From positions 2,068,081 through 2,132,080 of the forward strand of contig CM055113.1 of NCBI GenBank assembly GCA_029204225.1: DNA of 64,000 nt. The letters are read 5' to 3'. The position numbers were made by a program, and so were the translations under genes. This DNA comes from Diphasiastrum complanatum (lineage: Eukaryota; Streptophyta; Lycopodiopsida; Lycopodiales; Lycopodiaceae). Positions 1-11,259 of the stretch are shown here, in pieces. The notes beneath the pieces are model-generated. The model made no database searches and was not told where the DNA came from. It was given only the letters and a program-made list of their open reading frames with translations. Each line of letters starts with the position of its first letter. The stretch's first letter is position 1.

Positions 1-607
1 AGTCAGGATGTGCGTAGCTGTGCTACAAGCTTCTGCCCAAAATGTGTTTGGTAGACCCTTGCTTTTGAGCATCGCCCTGGCAATTTCAACAATAGATCTG
101 TTCTTTCGTTCTGCAACTCCATTTTGCTATGGTGAATAAGGTATTGTAGTCTACCTCTTGATCCCTTGATCTTTGCAGAAATCAATAAATTCTGTCGAAA
201 AATACTCACCACCTCCATCAGATCTCAAAGTCTTGATGCAACATTCTGTTTGCTTTTCAACTAATGCCTTGAATTCCATGAACTTAGCAAAAGCATCGGA
301 TTTCTTGCTTATGAAATAAATCCAAATGCATCTGCTATAATAATCAATGAAGGTGATAAGGTAATAGTAGCCACTAAGAGATCTAGTCTGCATAGGTCCA
401 CATAGATCACTATGGACAAGATTTAGGATGCCACTGGCTCTCCTTGCTCCACTTTTGGGAAACCTCTCTATGTGTAGCCTTCACAAATTTTTCCTTCAAA
501 AGAAATATCAGGCAATCCAATAATACCTCTTTTGAGAATTTGTAAACTTTGAGCACTAATATGACGGAATCGTTGATGCCAAAGATCACTTTGACTATCA
601 ACTATGC
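1..607 (-). pseudogene. Ty1-copia integrase, partial, broken by stops (runs off left edge)
   Basis: Integrase inserts retrotransposon cDNA into the host genome. Read on the minus strand, a GAG-pre-integrase segment (DLWHQRF.H near 600-560) leads into the integrase core: first catalytic Asp in HSDLCGP (about 410), FIDYYSR, second Asp in LRSDGGGEY (about 225), and the catalytic Glu in NGVAERKNR (about 110). Stops interrupt it, including a TAG where the usual Gln precedes Q-N-G near 133 and another after QGIKR near 150. RT and RNase H would lie beyond base 1. The order gag, protease, integrase marks it as copia rather than gypsy. It belongs with the protease and gag at 608-1941. Confidence 0.85.
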
Positions 608-952
608 TTACCATAGCTTGGGCAAAAGATCTCGACATTTGTCGCTGTCAAACTCAACCTTGAGTTGTTGATCAGCCATTGTCACAACAGATAGTAGATT
701 GTTAACTAAGCCAGGTACATATTGCACATTGCTTATCCCCTTTATCTTCCTGCTGGCTAACTTCACTGATACCACTCCAACTCCTTTAACATATAGCAAT
801 TTGTCATCGGCTTGTTCAACTTTATCACCATTGTGAGTTTTCTTGAGTTCTGAAAACCACTCTTTCCTTGAGGCCATATGCTTGGACGCACCACTATCAA
901 TGTACCAGGTATCCTTGGCTTCATCACTTGTCATTAATGCTGTAATGAACAA
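608..952 (-). pseudogene. Ty1-copia aspartic protease segment
   Basis: Retropepsin that would cut the Gag-Pol polyprotein. The frame carries the active-site motif WYIDSGASKHM about 18 residues in, followed by the typical copia flap and linker (VKGVGVVSVKL, then NVQYVPGLVNNLLSV). The active-site D-S-G is intact. Upstream (953-1060) is an acidic Asp/Tyr-rich linker made of two similar halves (QH-FDDDYYEDN and QHQYDDDEYEDD); the first half holds a TAA where the second has Gln. The fragment is in line with integrase (1-607) and gag (1095-1941), so all three are one decayed element. Confidence 0.85.
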
Positions 953-1094
953 GTTTGAACTCTCACCTGTATCATCTTCATATTCATCATCATCATATTG
1001 ATGTTGATCAACATAATTGTCTTCATAATAATCATCATCAAATTAATGTTGATCAGCATAATTGCCCGCTTGCCATTTGCCTTTTCTTTGTTCT

Positions 1095-1941
1095 ATCTCC
1101 TTCTGTTTCTTGAAGCATTCACGCTCCCAATGGCCAGGTTTGTTGTAGTACCTACAATTTCAAAGTTTATTTTGCCTGGAATAGCTGCGTCCTTGACCTC
1201 GGCCTTGATTCCAATTGCCTCGATTTGGGCCATCATTGGATTGTTCTTGAAATTGTTGGAACAATCCATGATTTGAGCTTCCACCTCTTGATTGGTGTCT
1301 TCCACTACCAAATCTGCCACCACGTCCTCTCACTGCAAGAGCTTGATCAAATCCCCTATTGCGATGACTCAAGTTCTCTTGACGTTGTTCTTCTTGCAAA
1401 AGCAATCCACCTAACTCTTCATAGGTTGGAAGATTTTCCCGTGTGGCTATACTTGTCACAAACATTTGATGTGACTCACTCAAACTATTCAATGTCAACT
1501 GCACGATCTCACGATCATGTACTTGCTCTCCAACTGCTGCTAATTGGTCACGAATCTCTTTGATCTTCAGTAGGTGATCAGCAACAGTTGCACCATCATC
1601 CATCCGCAATGTGTGCAGCTTCGTCTTCCTCGAGATGTGTTTGTGGTCTCAAACAATGCCTTCAACGTATCCCATGTTTCTTTTGGTCCTTCTGAATCTG
1701 AAATGTAGGGAGTAATTGTATCTCTAACAGATAAGTTGATGACATTTTGTGCTTTCCATTTTCTCCTGTCAAATGCTCACTGATCTTCTTCAATCACTGG
1801 CCTTGTCTCTTCACCTGTCACGATCTCCCATAGCTCATTTTCCATCAAAATGTTTTTCAGTTTGAATTTCCAAACTGCATAGTTGTCGGCTCCTTCCAAT
1901 TTGCTTGACTCATTAAGTACACTCTCGCTTAGAGTTGCCAT
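1095..1941 (-). pseudogene. Ty1-copia gag (DUF4219/UBN2 type) with broken zinc knuckle
   Basis: Capsid/nucleocapsid polyprotein. Reading starts at the ATG 1941-1939 (MATLSESVLNESSKLEGADN, then YAVWKFKLKNIL), the usual copia gag opening. The UBN2-like body is at about 1609-1390 (LLKIKEIRDQLAAVGE, then LTLNSLSESHQMF). A Gly/Arg/Gln-rich tail follows, then a zinc knuckle at about 1150-1105. The knuckle reads C-R-Y-Y-N-K-P-G-H-W-E-R-E-C, so the second Cys of CX2CX4HX4C has become Tyr, and a TGA stop lies two codons before it. The frame is also lost around 1610-1790. No PBS or LTR was found to the right, so the 5' end is gone. Confidence 0.85.
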
Positions 1942-2340
1942 TACTGGTACATTACTTCCATTGTCCTCATCTATGTTGGCTCTATCAACATTGCACTATG
2001 AGCTATGAACTTGCACTATCAACCTTGAACCATCAACTTTGTGGCTATCAATATCATCACTCATTTCATTGATTCCTCCTCATTTCCATGTCATTTCCCA
2101 TACTCCATCATTCAAATTCATGTATCCCAATTGTCTTCCCTTCCTTGTGGCCTAAAGGTTTCATCATTCCTTTGCTGGAGCAAACACCACTAAGATTCAT
2201 GTGCTCTTACAAAAAATGTGACTAAGATACAGGTGTTCTTAAAAAATGTAATTGTGTTCAGATGTCAATCTTTCAATCATTCATTTGATGTTCACATACA
2301 AATTTTGGTCAGATGTGTGGGTGGTTAGAAAGCACTTGTA
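1942..2340. other. No gene seen
   Basis: About 400 bases of AT-rich sequence between the copia gag start and the receptor-kinase region. It holds short repeats of the theme GCACTATGAGCTATGAAC / TGCACTATCAACC (about 1990-2050). This may be the former 5' leader of the copia element. No PBS, LTR end or convincing frame was found. Confidence 0.4.
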
Positions 2341-2643
2341 TTGTATTTGAGAAGCAGGGTTAAAGCAGGCGGGCCTTCAGGGAGGATGAGACTCTGGAGC
2401 CTTGGCTTAGGGATGAGAAAGGTCGTGGACACATATTTGCAATCACACGCACTCAGCCCCATCGCAAAGCGCTACGCGATCACCGTCTTGAAGCACTCGG
2501 CCCGAACCATCTGCCAGAACTACGCCATCAGGAATTCTCTGATTTCTGGATGCTCTAGCCGAATATTAATGGCCCCGCTTACAGCGTTTTATGAATGTGT
2601 TTCCTATTTCCGAAAATTGGTGAGCTCATTAATAAGTCCTTAG
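2341..2643 (+). pseudogene. Open frame, possible remnant of a receptor ectodomain
   Basis: A 100-codon frame just upstream of the receptor-kinase exons, locally more GC-rich than its surroundings. The protein (for example KRYAITVLKHSARTICQN) matches no family I can name. No signal peptide is visible at its start, and no paired-cysteine pattern of the DUF26 or LRR types. It could be a leftover ectodomain exon of the kinase gene or chance. Position is the main reason to list it. Confidence 0.2.
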
Positions 2644-2738
2644 GTTACAGTTCATTTCTTTTCAATTGCTGCGTTCGTCCCTGCTCGAAATTTCTCACAA
2701 AAGGGCGTTACGTGACTGATCTTGATTTTACGCTTTTT

Positions 2739-4439
2739 AGGATCCGCTTATAAGGCTGACAATAGTAATTGGAGGTCTCACATTAATATTTATTGTAGTT
2801 GCCACTTTGATCTTTATTCTGGTTGTCAAATTGTCATTTAAATATCTGGGGTCGACGGACTATATTGTCATCTTACAATTATTGGAGGTGTCATATTGTC
2901 AAGTTTTTCCCTAGCTGTTTGCATCTCCTGGGTTAAACGCCTCAGGAGCAGAATTCCACGGGTGCTCGCTGCTACATCAGAAGGTATAAGCTGATAGGTC
3001 CTTTGGGTTACTATTATTTTGCCACTACTTGCAGAGCTTCTTCCAACCGAAACGAGATCCTTCAAGGGGTGTCGCGTGTTCTCTTACAAAGAATTGAAGG
3101 ATGCGACTGCAGAATTTCATGAAGACAACAAACTTGGAAAGGGTGGTTTCGGTGTGGTATATAAGGTAATGTTACTGGACTTCCCAGCATTCTGAATCTA
3201 CAATTTCATTACAGATCTACCCTTACATCAAATGATGGATATGTAGGGGACATTATCTGATGGGAGCGAAGTGGCCATCAAGTACCTTTCTCAAGGTTCA
3301 AAGCAGGGTAATGAGGAATTTATGAATGAATTGGCCTCCATTATAGCTATTCAACACAAGAACCTTGTAAAATTGAAAGGATGTTGCATACATGGAGAAG
3401 AAAGGTTGATTGTGTATGAATATTTGGAGAATAAGAGCCTCGACCTTTCATTATTTGGTAAGTCTCATATAAGGCGATTTTCGAAAAGCATGATATGAAG
3501 TCCATGTACTCACAACGGCTCTGCAGCTACTAGTGATTATGGAAAAAGAGAGGGAGAGAGAGAGAGAGGACTCTTAATTATTCCTTAGAGCCAAATGTTT
3601 TGGCGCAGGAACTTCAACGATGCGTGTGTTGGATTGGAAGACCCGATATAATATTGCACTGGGGATCGCCCGTGGTCTGGAATACCACCATGAACAATCG
3701 GAACCAAGGATTGTTCATAGAGATATCAAAGCAGGCAATATTCTGCTGAACAAAGATTTTCACCCGAAAATATCTGACTTCGGTTTAGCAAGGTTCTTAC
3801 CTTACGATCAAAGCTGTATCGAGACAGAGCGAATGGCAGGAACCATGTATGTTGCTAATCCTTTTTGTCTTAGAATTCTTGGCAATTTTATGTTTCTTTC
3901 CCACGTTCATATGCGCCAACGAATAGATCAACTTAACTTTCAATGTCCAGTTTTTGTTCGCGAAAAGTTTTCAGCTATAGATATCATAATTGTTGTGGTT
4001 GTTGGTAGGGGTTATCTTTCTCCAGAAGCAATGAAGGGACACATTACTGAAAAGGCCGATGTCTTCAGTTTTGGTGTACTACTTCTTGAGATCATTAGCG
4101 GGATGAAGAAAAATGACACCCGACTGCAAATTGACACACAATATATTGTGGATTGGGTAAAGATCTCTCTCGATCTCTCTCCATATGTTATGTTCTTGCT
4201 CACTAATCTTCTTCTCATTGCTATGAATCTAGGCTTTCCAACTACGCGAGGAAGGTAGGCGTCTAGAGCTCCTTGATCACAAGCTTGATGGAGAATATGA
4301 CGAGAGGGAGGCAATGAATGTACTAAACACTGCTCTGTTATGCGTTAACGAAGTTGCATCTCTTCGTCCAAAAATGTCCGATGTAGTTTTCATGTTGAAC
4401 TTGTCTACATGCACTTTGACAGAAGAATGTCCTCTATAA
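2739..4439 (+). CDS. Receptor-like Ser/Thr protein kinase, 5'-truncated, six exons
   Basis: Membrane receptor kinase of the plant RLK/Pelle family, probably phosphorylating Ser/Thr in the cytosol after an outside signal. Exons by splice signals and frame: about 2870-2983 (TM helix [14 protein letters not shown], then basic VKRLRSR), 3035-3165, 3247-3457, 3609-3846, 4009-4156, 4233-4439 (stop TAA). All junction phases agree. Kinase motifs in order: [11 protein letters not shown] (P-loop), VAIK (ATP lysine), HRDIKAGN (catalytic loop), [25 protein letters not shown], and LRPKMSDVV in subdomain XI. The Tyr usual after SPE is missing (SPEAMKGH). Overall style is closest to LRR-VIII/DUF26-type RLKs. 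No ectodomain or start codon is found, so it is probably non-functional as it stands. The first intron would be only 51 nt. Confidence 0.8.
3547..3570 (+). repeat. GA-rich microsatellite inside intron 3 of the receptor kinase
   Basis: A short run of AGAGAGGG(AG)n within the intron 3458-3608. It does not touch a splice site. Confidence 0.8.
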
Positions 4440-5443
4440 CGAGTCGGTAGTTTGGGGCACATGATGCACAAGGGTAGCTCACATATATCCAATTTCTATC
4501 TTTCAATGGAAAGATAGGAGAACGGAGGTGGATTGCTCCTATTTTGACTTACATGCTCTACTTTCTATTCCTATTGTTCCAAATTCTCTTATTGAGTGCT
4601 CGGAAAAATAAGCATCGTCTAGGAATGGAACCTCCAAATCTCCTCAAAAATTTACATTAGAGATAATAATGCATGATGTTAACTTCTTAAAGATTGATAA
4701 AATTTTGACTTTGTAGGAAATTTTATGTTTTGTGAAATATATGTAGAATTCTAAATTGTTTGCTTTTGAATATATAGGATGCATGTAGATCATTATAATA
4801 CTTCAAGAAATCACGTGAAATTTTGAAACGGGGAAGTTCTACCTTTTGTAGGTGCTCGTCAAGCATTTGCACAAGTTTTTATATAAGTTATGTTTGTATA
4901 CTTTTTAATGTGTGGCTAATCTTTAACCTTACAACACATTGTACCATGAAAATAATAGTTGGAGTGAGCTAGGTTGATGCCCACGAAACATAGTTGGATG
5001 CTAATGATCTTTGAAAACTATGAGTTTTTTTATTATGATGAATATAATTTTGCAGATCAAAAATAGTTTTAATTGATGCTATTCTTTAACAAGGTTAGCT
5101 ACTATAATAAAAGGCAATATTTGAAAATTGTAGGTTTTAGAATGCAACAATTTTTTAGTTGAAGGTTTTCGAAGGCATTGTTTTTCAAAAGCTGACATCC
5201 ATTGCAAGATGGAGGATATCAAAGGAAAACTTGAGGGCACTACTCTTATTTACTCTTGCAGCCAAACTTGAAACTCTCAAATGGTTGATGAGTGAGTCAC
5301 TCTATTAGTAATTTTGAAAAAAATTCTCGACTTTGAGACAAATTAATTTTTCTCACCCTTAGTCTATTAGCATGTTATTTTTAGATGTTGGAGTGCAAGC
5401 ATGTGTTTGATTTGCATTATAAAAATGGACCATTATTTAGCCC

Positions 5444-5448
<5 letters not shown>
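4440..5448. other. AT-rich intergenic sequence, no gene seen
   Basis: About 1 kb downstream of the receptor kinase. It would contain that gene's 3' UTR. No frame, terminal repeat or RNA gene was recognised. Confidence 0.5.

Positions 5449-5523
<75 letters not shown>
5449..5523 (+). repeat. (CT)n microsatellite
   Basis: An uninterrupted CT dinucleotide run of about 75 bases. It lies in intergenic DNA between the receptor kinase and the second copia element. Confidence 0.97.
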
Positions 5524-5525
<2 letters not shown>

Positions 5526-5989
5526 CCATCATTAACCAACTTCACTTGTGCATATTAATTGTATTTCATACTTTTATTTTTGCATGGCAATAACACTCAA
5601 AAGGTCTTCAAAGTGATCTTGCTTATTGCATCAACCACTTCTCTTCATTGTTTTATCCTTCACAAAATAAATGTATATAGATTTAGTTGTTTAAACATGA
5701 TATTAAAATTGAAAATTTCAATATTTTGATTACCATATTAAAGAAAACGTGTTTCATTCACCTTTCAAACTAAAGTGTAAGTTCCCAAAACATTTTTTTG
5801 AAGGGTAATTTTAAAATTCTGCTAATCATTGCTACGCGTCACCATGTTCAAAATTTATTGATCATGGCTTAGCGACATTGATCTGCATCGATTAAACATT
5901 GCTAGATCATCAAATTAGCCAGTAGCATGAAATTAAAAAATGACTAGAATGATACTCATGAAATGTCATATGTGATGTAGCTCCACTAA
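5524..5989. other. AT-rich sequence, no gene seen
   Basis: No coding signal or element end recognised. It lies just beyond the truncated end of the minus-strand copia gag. Confidence 0.5.
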
Positions 5990-6895
5990 TCAATCCACCA
6001 AGGATCAATATCTCCATGATTAGCTAACAAGCAAGATGACATAACAAAAGCATCATTTGAAAGTTGTTTAAAAACATCATCTTCATCAAGAGTTAGATTG
6101 GTTTGCTTCTCACCTTGATCTCTCTTCTTCTTGAAGCAATCACTAGCAAAATGTCCCGACTCCACAATCAGATTTTAGCTTGGATCTATAATAATATTTT
6201 TCTTCTTGACAACAGCAGTAGAAGTCTCACCTTGATCTTGCCCTTTTGACCATTTTCTTTTGCCTTTGCCCTTGAACTTGCCATTTGAGAACATAGCTTC
6301 CTCCTCTCCAACTTGAGATGTAGAAGATGATCATCCTCTTGCTTGGAGTCTAAACTCTTCAGCCACCAAGACCCACCAAGACCTCATGCAAGTCCTCCAT
6401 ACTTGGCAATGTCTTCTGAATAGCAAAACTTTGCAGCAAATTAGAATGATCATCCAACAAGCCATTAAGAACAACTTGAACAAGCTCCACATCTTCACTA
6501 ATGCATGCTAGTTCATCACTCAAAGCTTTAACTCTCAAACAAAAGCACGAGCACTTTCATCCTTCTTTTGAAGACTTTAAAAAATTTGTCTCCTTAGGGT
6601 TAGGATCCTAAATGTAGACTTCGACTCATAAACCTTCTTCAAGGTTTCCCAAGCTTCACTAGATGTTGTGCACTTACCAACTTTGTTGTGAAGCTCATTA
6701 GTCACATTCATCTTGATAATGTGTAGAGCTTTCTTTGCCCTCTTATCATATCTCAATTGCTTTTGAGGTGCCAAAGTTCTCTCCTCCACACCTACAAGAA
6801 TATCCATCAACTCATTCATCTCTAACAAAGAGTCCATCCTAGTTGATTGAGGTAAGCCTATCATTGCCTTTCAACATGAAGCCACTTGAGGTTGT
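5990..6895 (-). pseudogene. Ty1-copia gag (UBN2), second element
   Basis: Gag remnant of another minus-strand copia. The 6864-6577 frame gives the classical body (MDSLLEMNELMDILVG, KKALHIIKMNV, SEAWETLKKVY). After a frame change the UBN2 part continues (ELACISEDVELVQVVL, LHEVLVGLG) down to about 6370. A degenerate zinc knuckle lies near 6165 (GHFASDC; the two upstream Cys are lost). The element stops near 5990 with no protease, integrase or RT, so it is 3'-truncated. Its PBS and LTR are present at 7421-7700, giving the order LTR, PBS, leader, gag on the minus strand. Confidence 0.85.
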
Positions 6896-7420
6896 CATGT
6901 TGCAATGATTTGATCTTCTCTTTGAACTTGTTTCAATGCACTTAGAAATCTCTTGAAAATCAACAAATGAACTGAAGAAGAAATCACAAAGATTTAGAGC
7001 CTCTCCTTTTCTCTCCTCTAGCAAATCCTAGCACATAGAATGATGATTTCTTGATCACACTTGATCAAACCACAATATCATGAAATTTTACTAACTCCTA
7101 AAATTGAATCCCACTCTGGAAAAAGTCTAGAAACTAAAAAACAAGAGATTCTATCAAATTTAGGGTTACTCCAAAAATGCCAAACATTGAATCAAGCAAA
7201 AGCTATATGCAAAACACTACAACACCCGTTGTGATTTGCAACGTATAATCATGGATTTTTTTTTAACAATTGTGAGCTCCAAAACCTGCAAAATACATCA
7301 AGAAATATTTCTTCTAGCTGTTTTTGTCTCTCCAAGCTTTCACCTCTTGTGAAGGACTTTCTCACTTCATTCTAGAGCCTGTGACAAGCTGTATCCAGTG
7401 ATCAAGCATGCAGGACTATC

Positions 7421-7435
7421 GTAGCTCTGATACCA
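7421..7435 (-). other. Primer binding site, initiator tRNA-Met type
   Basis: On the minus strand, TGGTATCAGAGCTAC lies immediately after the LTR end, where the 3' end of initiator tRNA-Met primes minus-strand DNA synthesis in copia elements. It is directly adjacent to the LTR at 7436. Confidence 0.9.
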
Positions 7436-7700
7436 TGTCAACAATCAGATGTGCAATATCAAGCATTCACCATAAGCAATCACCAAATAAGGAGGCGGAA
7501 GAAGAACACGCAATATCGCTCTATTACACCACCTCATACTGAATGTAAAATGTACATATAAATCTTTAACCCTGATAGAGAGTGAAAACCTAGGAGTAGA
7601 CTACTAGACTAGCATATAGCTAGTTACAGCTAGTAATAAAGTACATCGTAAACAATAACTAAGAAGTGTAACAATGAAGTTTATCATTGATTTCTAACAA
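7436..7700 (-). mobile_element. Copia 5' LTR (265 bp)
   Basis: On the minus strand it begins TGTTAGAAATC and ends ATTGTTGACA, the TG..CA ends with short inverted repeats of a copia LTR, directly followed by the PBS. An AT-rich stretch before the gag side would hold the promoter. No second copy of this LTR was found in the window, so the 3' half of the element is lost. The leader 6896-7420 has no coding signal. Confidence 0.88.
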
Positions 7701-8628
7701 CCTCACTAAGCGTCATCTCGTAAACCCGATAGGACATATGTGATGCCTAAAGAGTGCCTTCACACAACAAGCTAAGTGGACTAAAGTCTCATGATTGGCA
7801 TAAATTTTTACAAGTTGGCATGACATGTTTTTTGACGTTGCTTCAAGCTCAACATTGTGGATTACATTTTATAGCATGTCTTGTAATCTCATGATGATCT
7901 CTGCACATATATGTATCTCAATAACCAGATTGTTTCTCTGCATATAGTTTGTGCTTCCCTTGGTGTTGAGAGAGTTTTTGACAGAGGAGTTAAGGAGTGC
8001 AATCTGAAGAAACAAAACATTTCTATTACCAAAGCTCTGGTAGCTTTCAACTCTCAATTTGACGAAAAGACACGAAGTGAAAATGTTCGCGACACAGAAT
8101 CCTTCGTGCTCCAAAGAAAGCGAGAAGATCAACCAAGTACCATGAAGTACTTGATCTGATATGGTGACATCGGCAGAAGAACTTTAGGACGTGGCTAATC
8201 CACCACTCTTGTAATCCATGATTAGTTATAGATGTTTAATCTGTCTAATCAGAAATGTTACTCGAAGCGACACAAAAGTGCGCGAAATATATATACCTTT
8301 GCTTAATGCATAATATATATAAAGATATACAAAAAATATAGAATACATGTCTTCTTGTGTGCAAGACAATTTTGTAAGAGGATCAACAGATCCAAGAAGT
8401 CCGCTAGTAAGCGAGACACTATTCATGGGAGAAAATTATTTTCTCTCACGCCAATGCGATGTGTGGGTCTGTCACATAGTGCTCGAACTCAAGAGAATCA
8501 ATAGATGATATTGTAGCTATTATGCACATATTATTCTATATTTTGTCTGATCTTGGATGAATTGTTATCTGCTATTATTCGTGTATCTCATTTACTTGTT
8601 TAATCAATTTCGCACACTAGTTCAATCT
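7701..8628. other. No gene seen
   Basis: AT-rich DNA between two copia elements. A frame at 7911-8159 (82 codons) has no recognisable domain. Short (AT)n-like runs occur near 8287-8340. Confidence 0.45.
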
Positions 8629-8849
8629 TGTTGAATGTTGTATTAATCTATAACATAGATCAGCAGTGTCTGGCTACATTTTGGATGATTGTAGGAATGA
8701 TATAGTAGGCAGTGACCAGCAATCATATCCGAACTCCACACAAACTGATTTTGTTCGAGCCGCTTCATTTCGTTTCAAGATAGTTTCGTGACTGTTTCGC
8801 GAATTGTTCGAGAGACTCCCATCAGTTCTGACCGATTTCATTCTCATCA
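8629..8849 (+). mobile_element. Copia 5' LTR (221 bp)
   Basis: Begins TGTTGAATG, ends CATTCTCATCA, and is followed after one G by a PBS. It aligns over its full 221 bases with 11039-11259. CAATCT directly precedes it and directly follows the partner LTR, the expected target-site duplication (5-6 bp). It carries the sequence TTTCGCGAATTGTTCG, also seen in the LTR near 62700-63160, so the two families are related. Confidence 0.9.
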
Positions 8850-8850
8850 G

Positions 8851-8861
8851 TGGTATCAGAG
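8851..8861 (+). other. Primer binding site, initiator tRNA-Met type
   Basis: TGGTATCAGAG lies one base after the 5' LTR, as expected for a copia element on the plus strand. Confidence 0.9.
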
Positions 8862-8958
8862 TTTGTCATAGTCTGACATAGCCGCAAAGCTATTAGATCC
8901 ATTAGGCTAAGCATTCAAGACAAAGAACCATTAATAAGTGAGAACACAATTCACAACA

Positions 8959-9900
8959 ATGGCTTCAATAAGCAGTATACAATCAAAAATCTGTACAAAG
9001 CATGGAAGGTTAAGACCTCACTTATACTAAAGGGAGAAGGAGTATTTCCCTGGGTAGATGGCACCGAGGAGATGCCTACAACTACAGGCAAGGAGCTACA
9101 CGAATGGAGGGAGAAGAATGACAAGGCGGTAGCCGTGTTATCATCATCCATCGAGGATAACCTAACTCTTGACCTGGATACACTTTCTAAAGAAAAAGAG
9201 ATGTGGGATACTTTACTCACAAGATTTCAGATGAAATCACATAGTCAGATCATGCTTCTCGAAGATCAGCTGACAAATTTGTAATGGGATGGTAAAGACT
9301 TCACTTCCTTCATCAAGAAGATGAAAGATCTGTTCCTTTCATTACATAATTCTGGAATAGAAAATGCAGTATCAGTAGAGAAACAACTTACCTATTTGTT
9401 AAGAGCTTTACCAAGATCCTTCCAGACAACCATAACGCTGGTAGCAAAGAATCCTACTATGACACTCGAAAAGGTAGTTGTCGAGATTCGAGAAGAACTC
9501 AAAGCTCGAGAGCACCTTGATCACAAGGATGCTTCTGACCAAGCTCTCTACAACAACAAAGAAAAGACAAAGAAGCAATTCAAGCCTAAGAGGGAGTCAG
9601 ATCGAGGGCAGGATCGAGATCAGCAAGCAGAAGGAGCCAGCAAAGGCAAATGGAGGAACAAAGAAAAGCCGAAATAGCAGAGTGGAGACAAGAAGACATG
9701 CATGAGATGCAAACGCAAATGACATACTATCAATTCGTGTTGGCTAAATTCAAAAATTGAGTGTATCCATTGTCATAAGGAGGGTCATGCAGCCATGGAC
9801 TGCTGCCAGAACCCAATAAACAAACAAGCTCAAAGCAGACATGACAACAATAATAGTTCGTCCTATGTTGAGGAGCCAAAGAGCTCAAAGATGGGCGAAG
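8959..9900 (+). pseudogene. Ty1-copia gag with two tandem zinc knuckles, broken
   Basis: Gag of the 8629-11259 element. After an ATG at 8959 the frame shifts, then runs through the UBN2-like body (YKAWKVKTSLI, ELHEWREKNDKAV, LTRFQMKSHSQ). One TAA lies at about 9282. It continues (VEKQLTYLLRALP, MTLEKVVVEIREEL) into a Lys/Arg-rich tail, with another stop at 9675. Two CX2CX4HX4C knuckles follow. The first (CMRCKRK*HTINSC, about 9700-9741) has TGA where the conserved Gly should be. The second (CIHCHKEGHAAMDC, about 9760-9801) is intact. Confidence 0.88.
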
Positions 9901-10160
9901 AAAGATCGAAACACGGAAATTCGACCGCCTACTTTTGTGCAGACATGTGTGCAGTATCAACCCCTGACACACAAGAGGTAATCCTTGATTTAGGAGCTAT
10001 CTCACACTTCATTACGTCAAGACGGATCATGTCTGATTTTTGAAATGCAGATCCATCGAGATTTATCATTCTTGGAGATGGATCAAAGCATCAAGTGAAT
10101 GGTTTTGGTTGACTATGGCTCAACACAAACGACAGAGACAGACGACTTGAAGATGTTTTG
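9901..10160 (+). pseudogene. Ty1-copia protease segment with altered active site
   Basis: The retropepsin motif reads ILDLGAISHFIT, so the D-S/T-G triad has become D-L-G (near 9985-10020), which should abolish activity. The following linker (RFIILGDGSKHQVNGFG) is typical of copia protease, but stops interrupt it near 10041 and 10110. It joins gag upstream with integrase downstream. Confidence 0.8.
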
Positions 10161-10970
10161 TTTGTGCCTACACTACAACTGGACTTGCTACCAGTGGAAA
10201 GAATAGCTGATGCAGGGATGCGTGTAACGTTCTCAGACGAAGCATGCAATATTGTTGATGCAAGCATCAATACATTGATCACTCAAGGTAGAAGAAAAAG
10301 CAACATGTATCACTTGAAGGTATGCCTACTTGCAGATCAAATGCATCAAACCCATGATGATTTGTCAGATATTCTATGGCACAAGAGACTATGCCATATG
10401 AATCCAATGACACTATATCAAGCAAGCCATCATGGAGCAATCACATGGGTGAGAATCTCAAATACAACCAGTTCGATGACCTGTGATGCATGTATGAAGG
10501 GTAAGATGTCACGTACTCCTTTTGTCAAGGACTCCAACAGAACGACAAAGATTCTGGAGCTAGTACATTCAGACATTTGTGGACCTTTCAATGTGATCTC
10601 AGTAGGAGGCTCAAAATATTATATCACCTTTATTGATGATTACAGTAAGTTTGTTAGAGTCTACTTCATTCACAATAAATCATAAGCATTTGACAAATTC
10701 ACAAAGTATGTGAATTGGACAGAAAGATGCATAGGAAATAAGGTGAAGCAGATCAAAACAGATTGGGACAAAGAATACATCTCAAACTGATTCACTGATT
10801 TCTGTAATGATTGATGAATCATTCATAGAAGAACTGCAGCTTATACACCGAAGCACAATGGTGTTGTAGAAAGAAAGAACAGGACTCTAATGGAAGCTGC
10901 TAGGTGCATGATGGCCTATTCGATCCAAGAGTGTTGTGGGCTGAAGTAGTAGCTGCAGCTGCTTACATTC
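10161..10970 (+). pseudogene. Ty1-copia integrase, degenerate
   Basis: A GAG-pre-integrase and zinc region (ILWHKRLCHMN ... CDACMKGK) leads into the core with HSDICGPF and FIDDYSK. After a stop at about 10682 the second Asp region reads IKTDWDKEY. The Glu region NGVVERKNRTLMEAA ends near 10905. Several stops lie between. After about 10975 the usual continuation to RT and RNase H is missing and the 3' LTR begins. Confidence 0.85.
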
Positions 10971-11038
10971 AGAACAAGACAGGAAAATTTGGTGTTCCTC
11001 ACACAACAACAAACGAATTATGGTGGAATAGAAAACCC

Positions 11039-11259
11039 AATTGAATTATGTATTAATCTATAACGTAGATCAGCAGTGTTTGGCTACATTCTGGAGGATT
11101 GTAGGAATGATATAGCAGGCAGCAACCAACAATCATATCCGAACTCCACACGAACTGATTTTGTTCGAGTCGTTTCATTTCCTTTCAGGATAGTTTCGCG
11201 ATTGTTCTACGAATTGTTCGAGAGACTCCCATCAGTTCTGACCGATTTCATTCTTGTCA
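11039..11259 (+). mobile_element. Copia 3' LTR (221 bp)
   Basis: Homologous to the 5' LTR at 8629-8849 at exactly the same length, with roughly 25 differences counted by eye, so the insertion is old. The first two bases are AA instead of TG. The 3' end TTCTTGTCA is followed by CAATCT (11260-11265), matching the base run before the 5' LTR. No polypurine tract precedes it, as expected if the internal deletion reached the LTR edge. Confidence 0.88.

Noticed and set aside
7911-8159. 82-codon frame on the plus strand as a gene
   Set aside because: No domain, no neighbours that fit, and AT-rich surroundings; chance is as likely.
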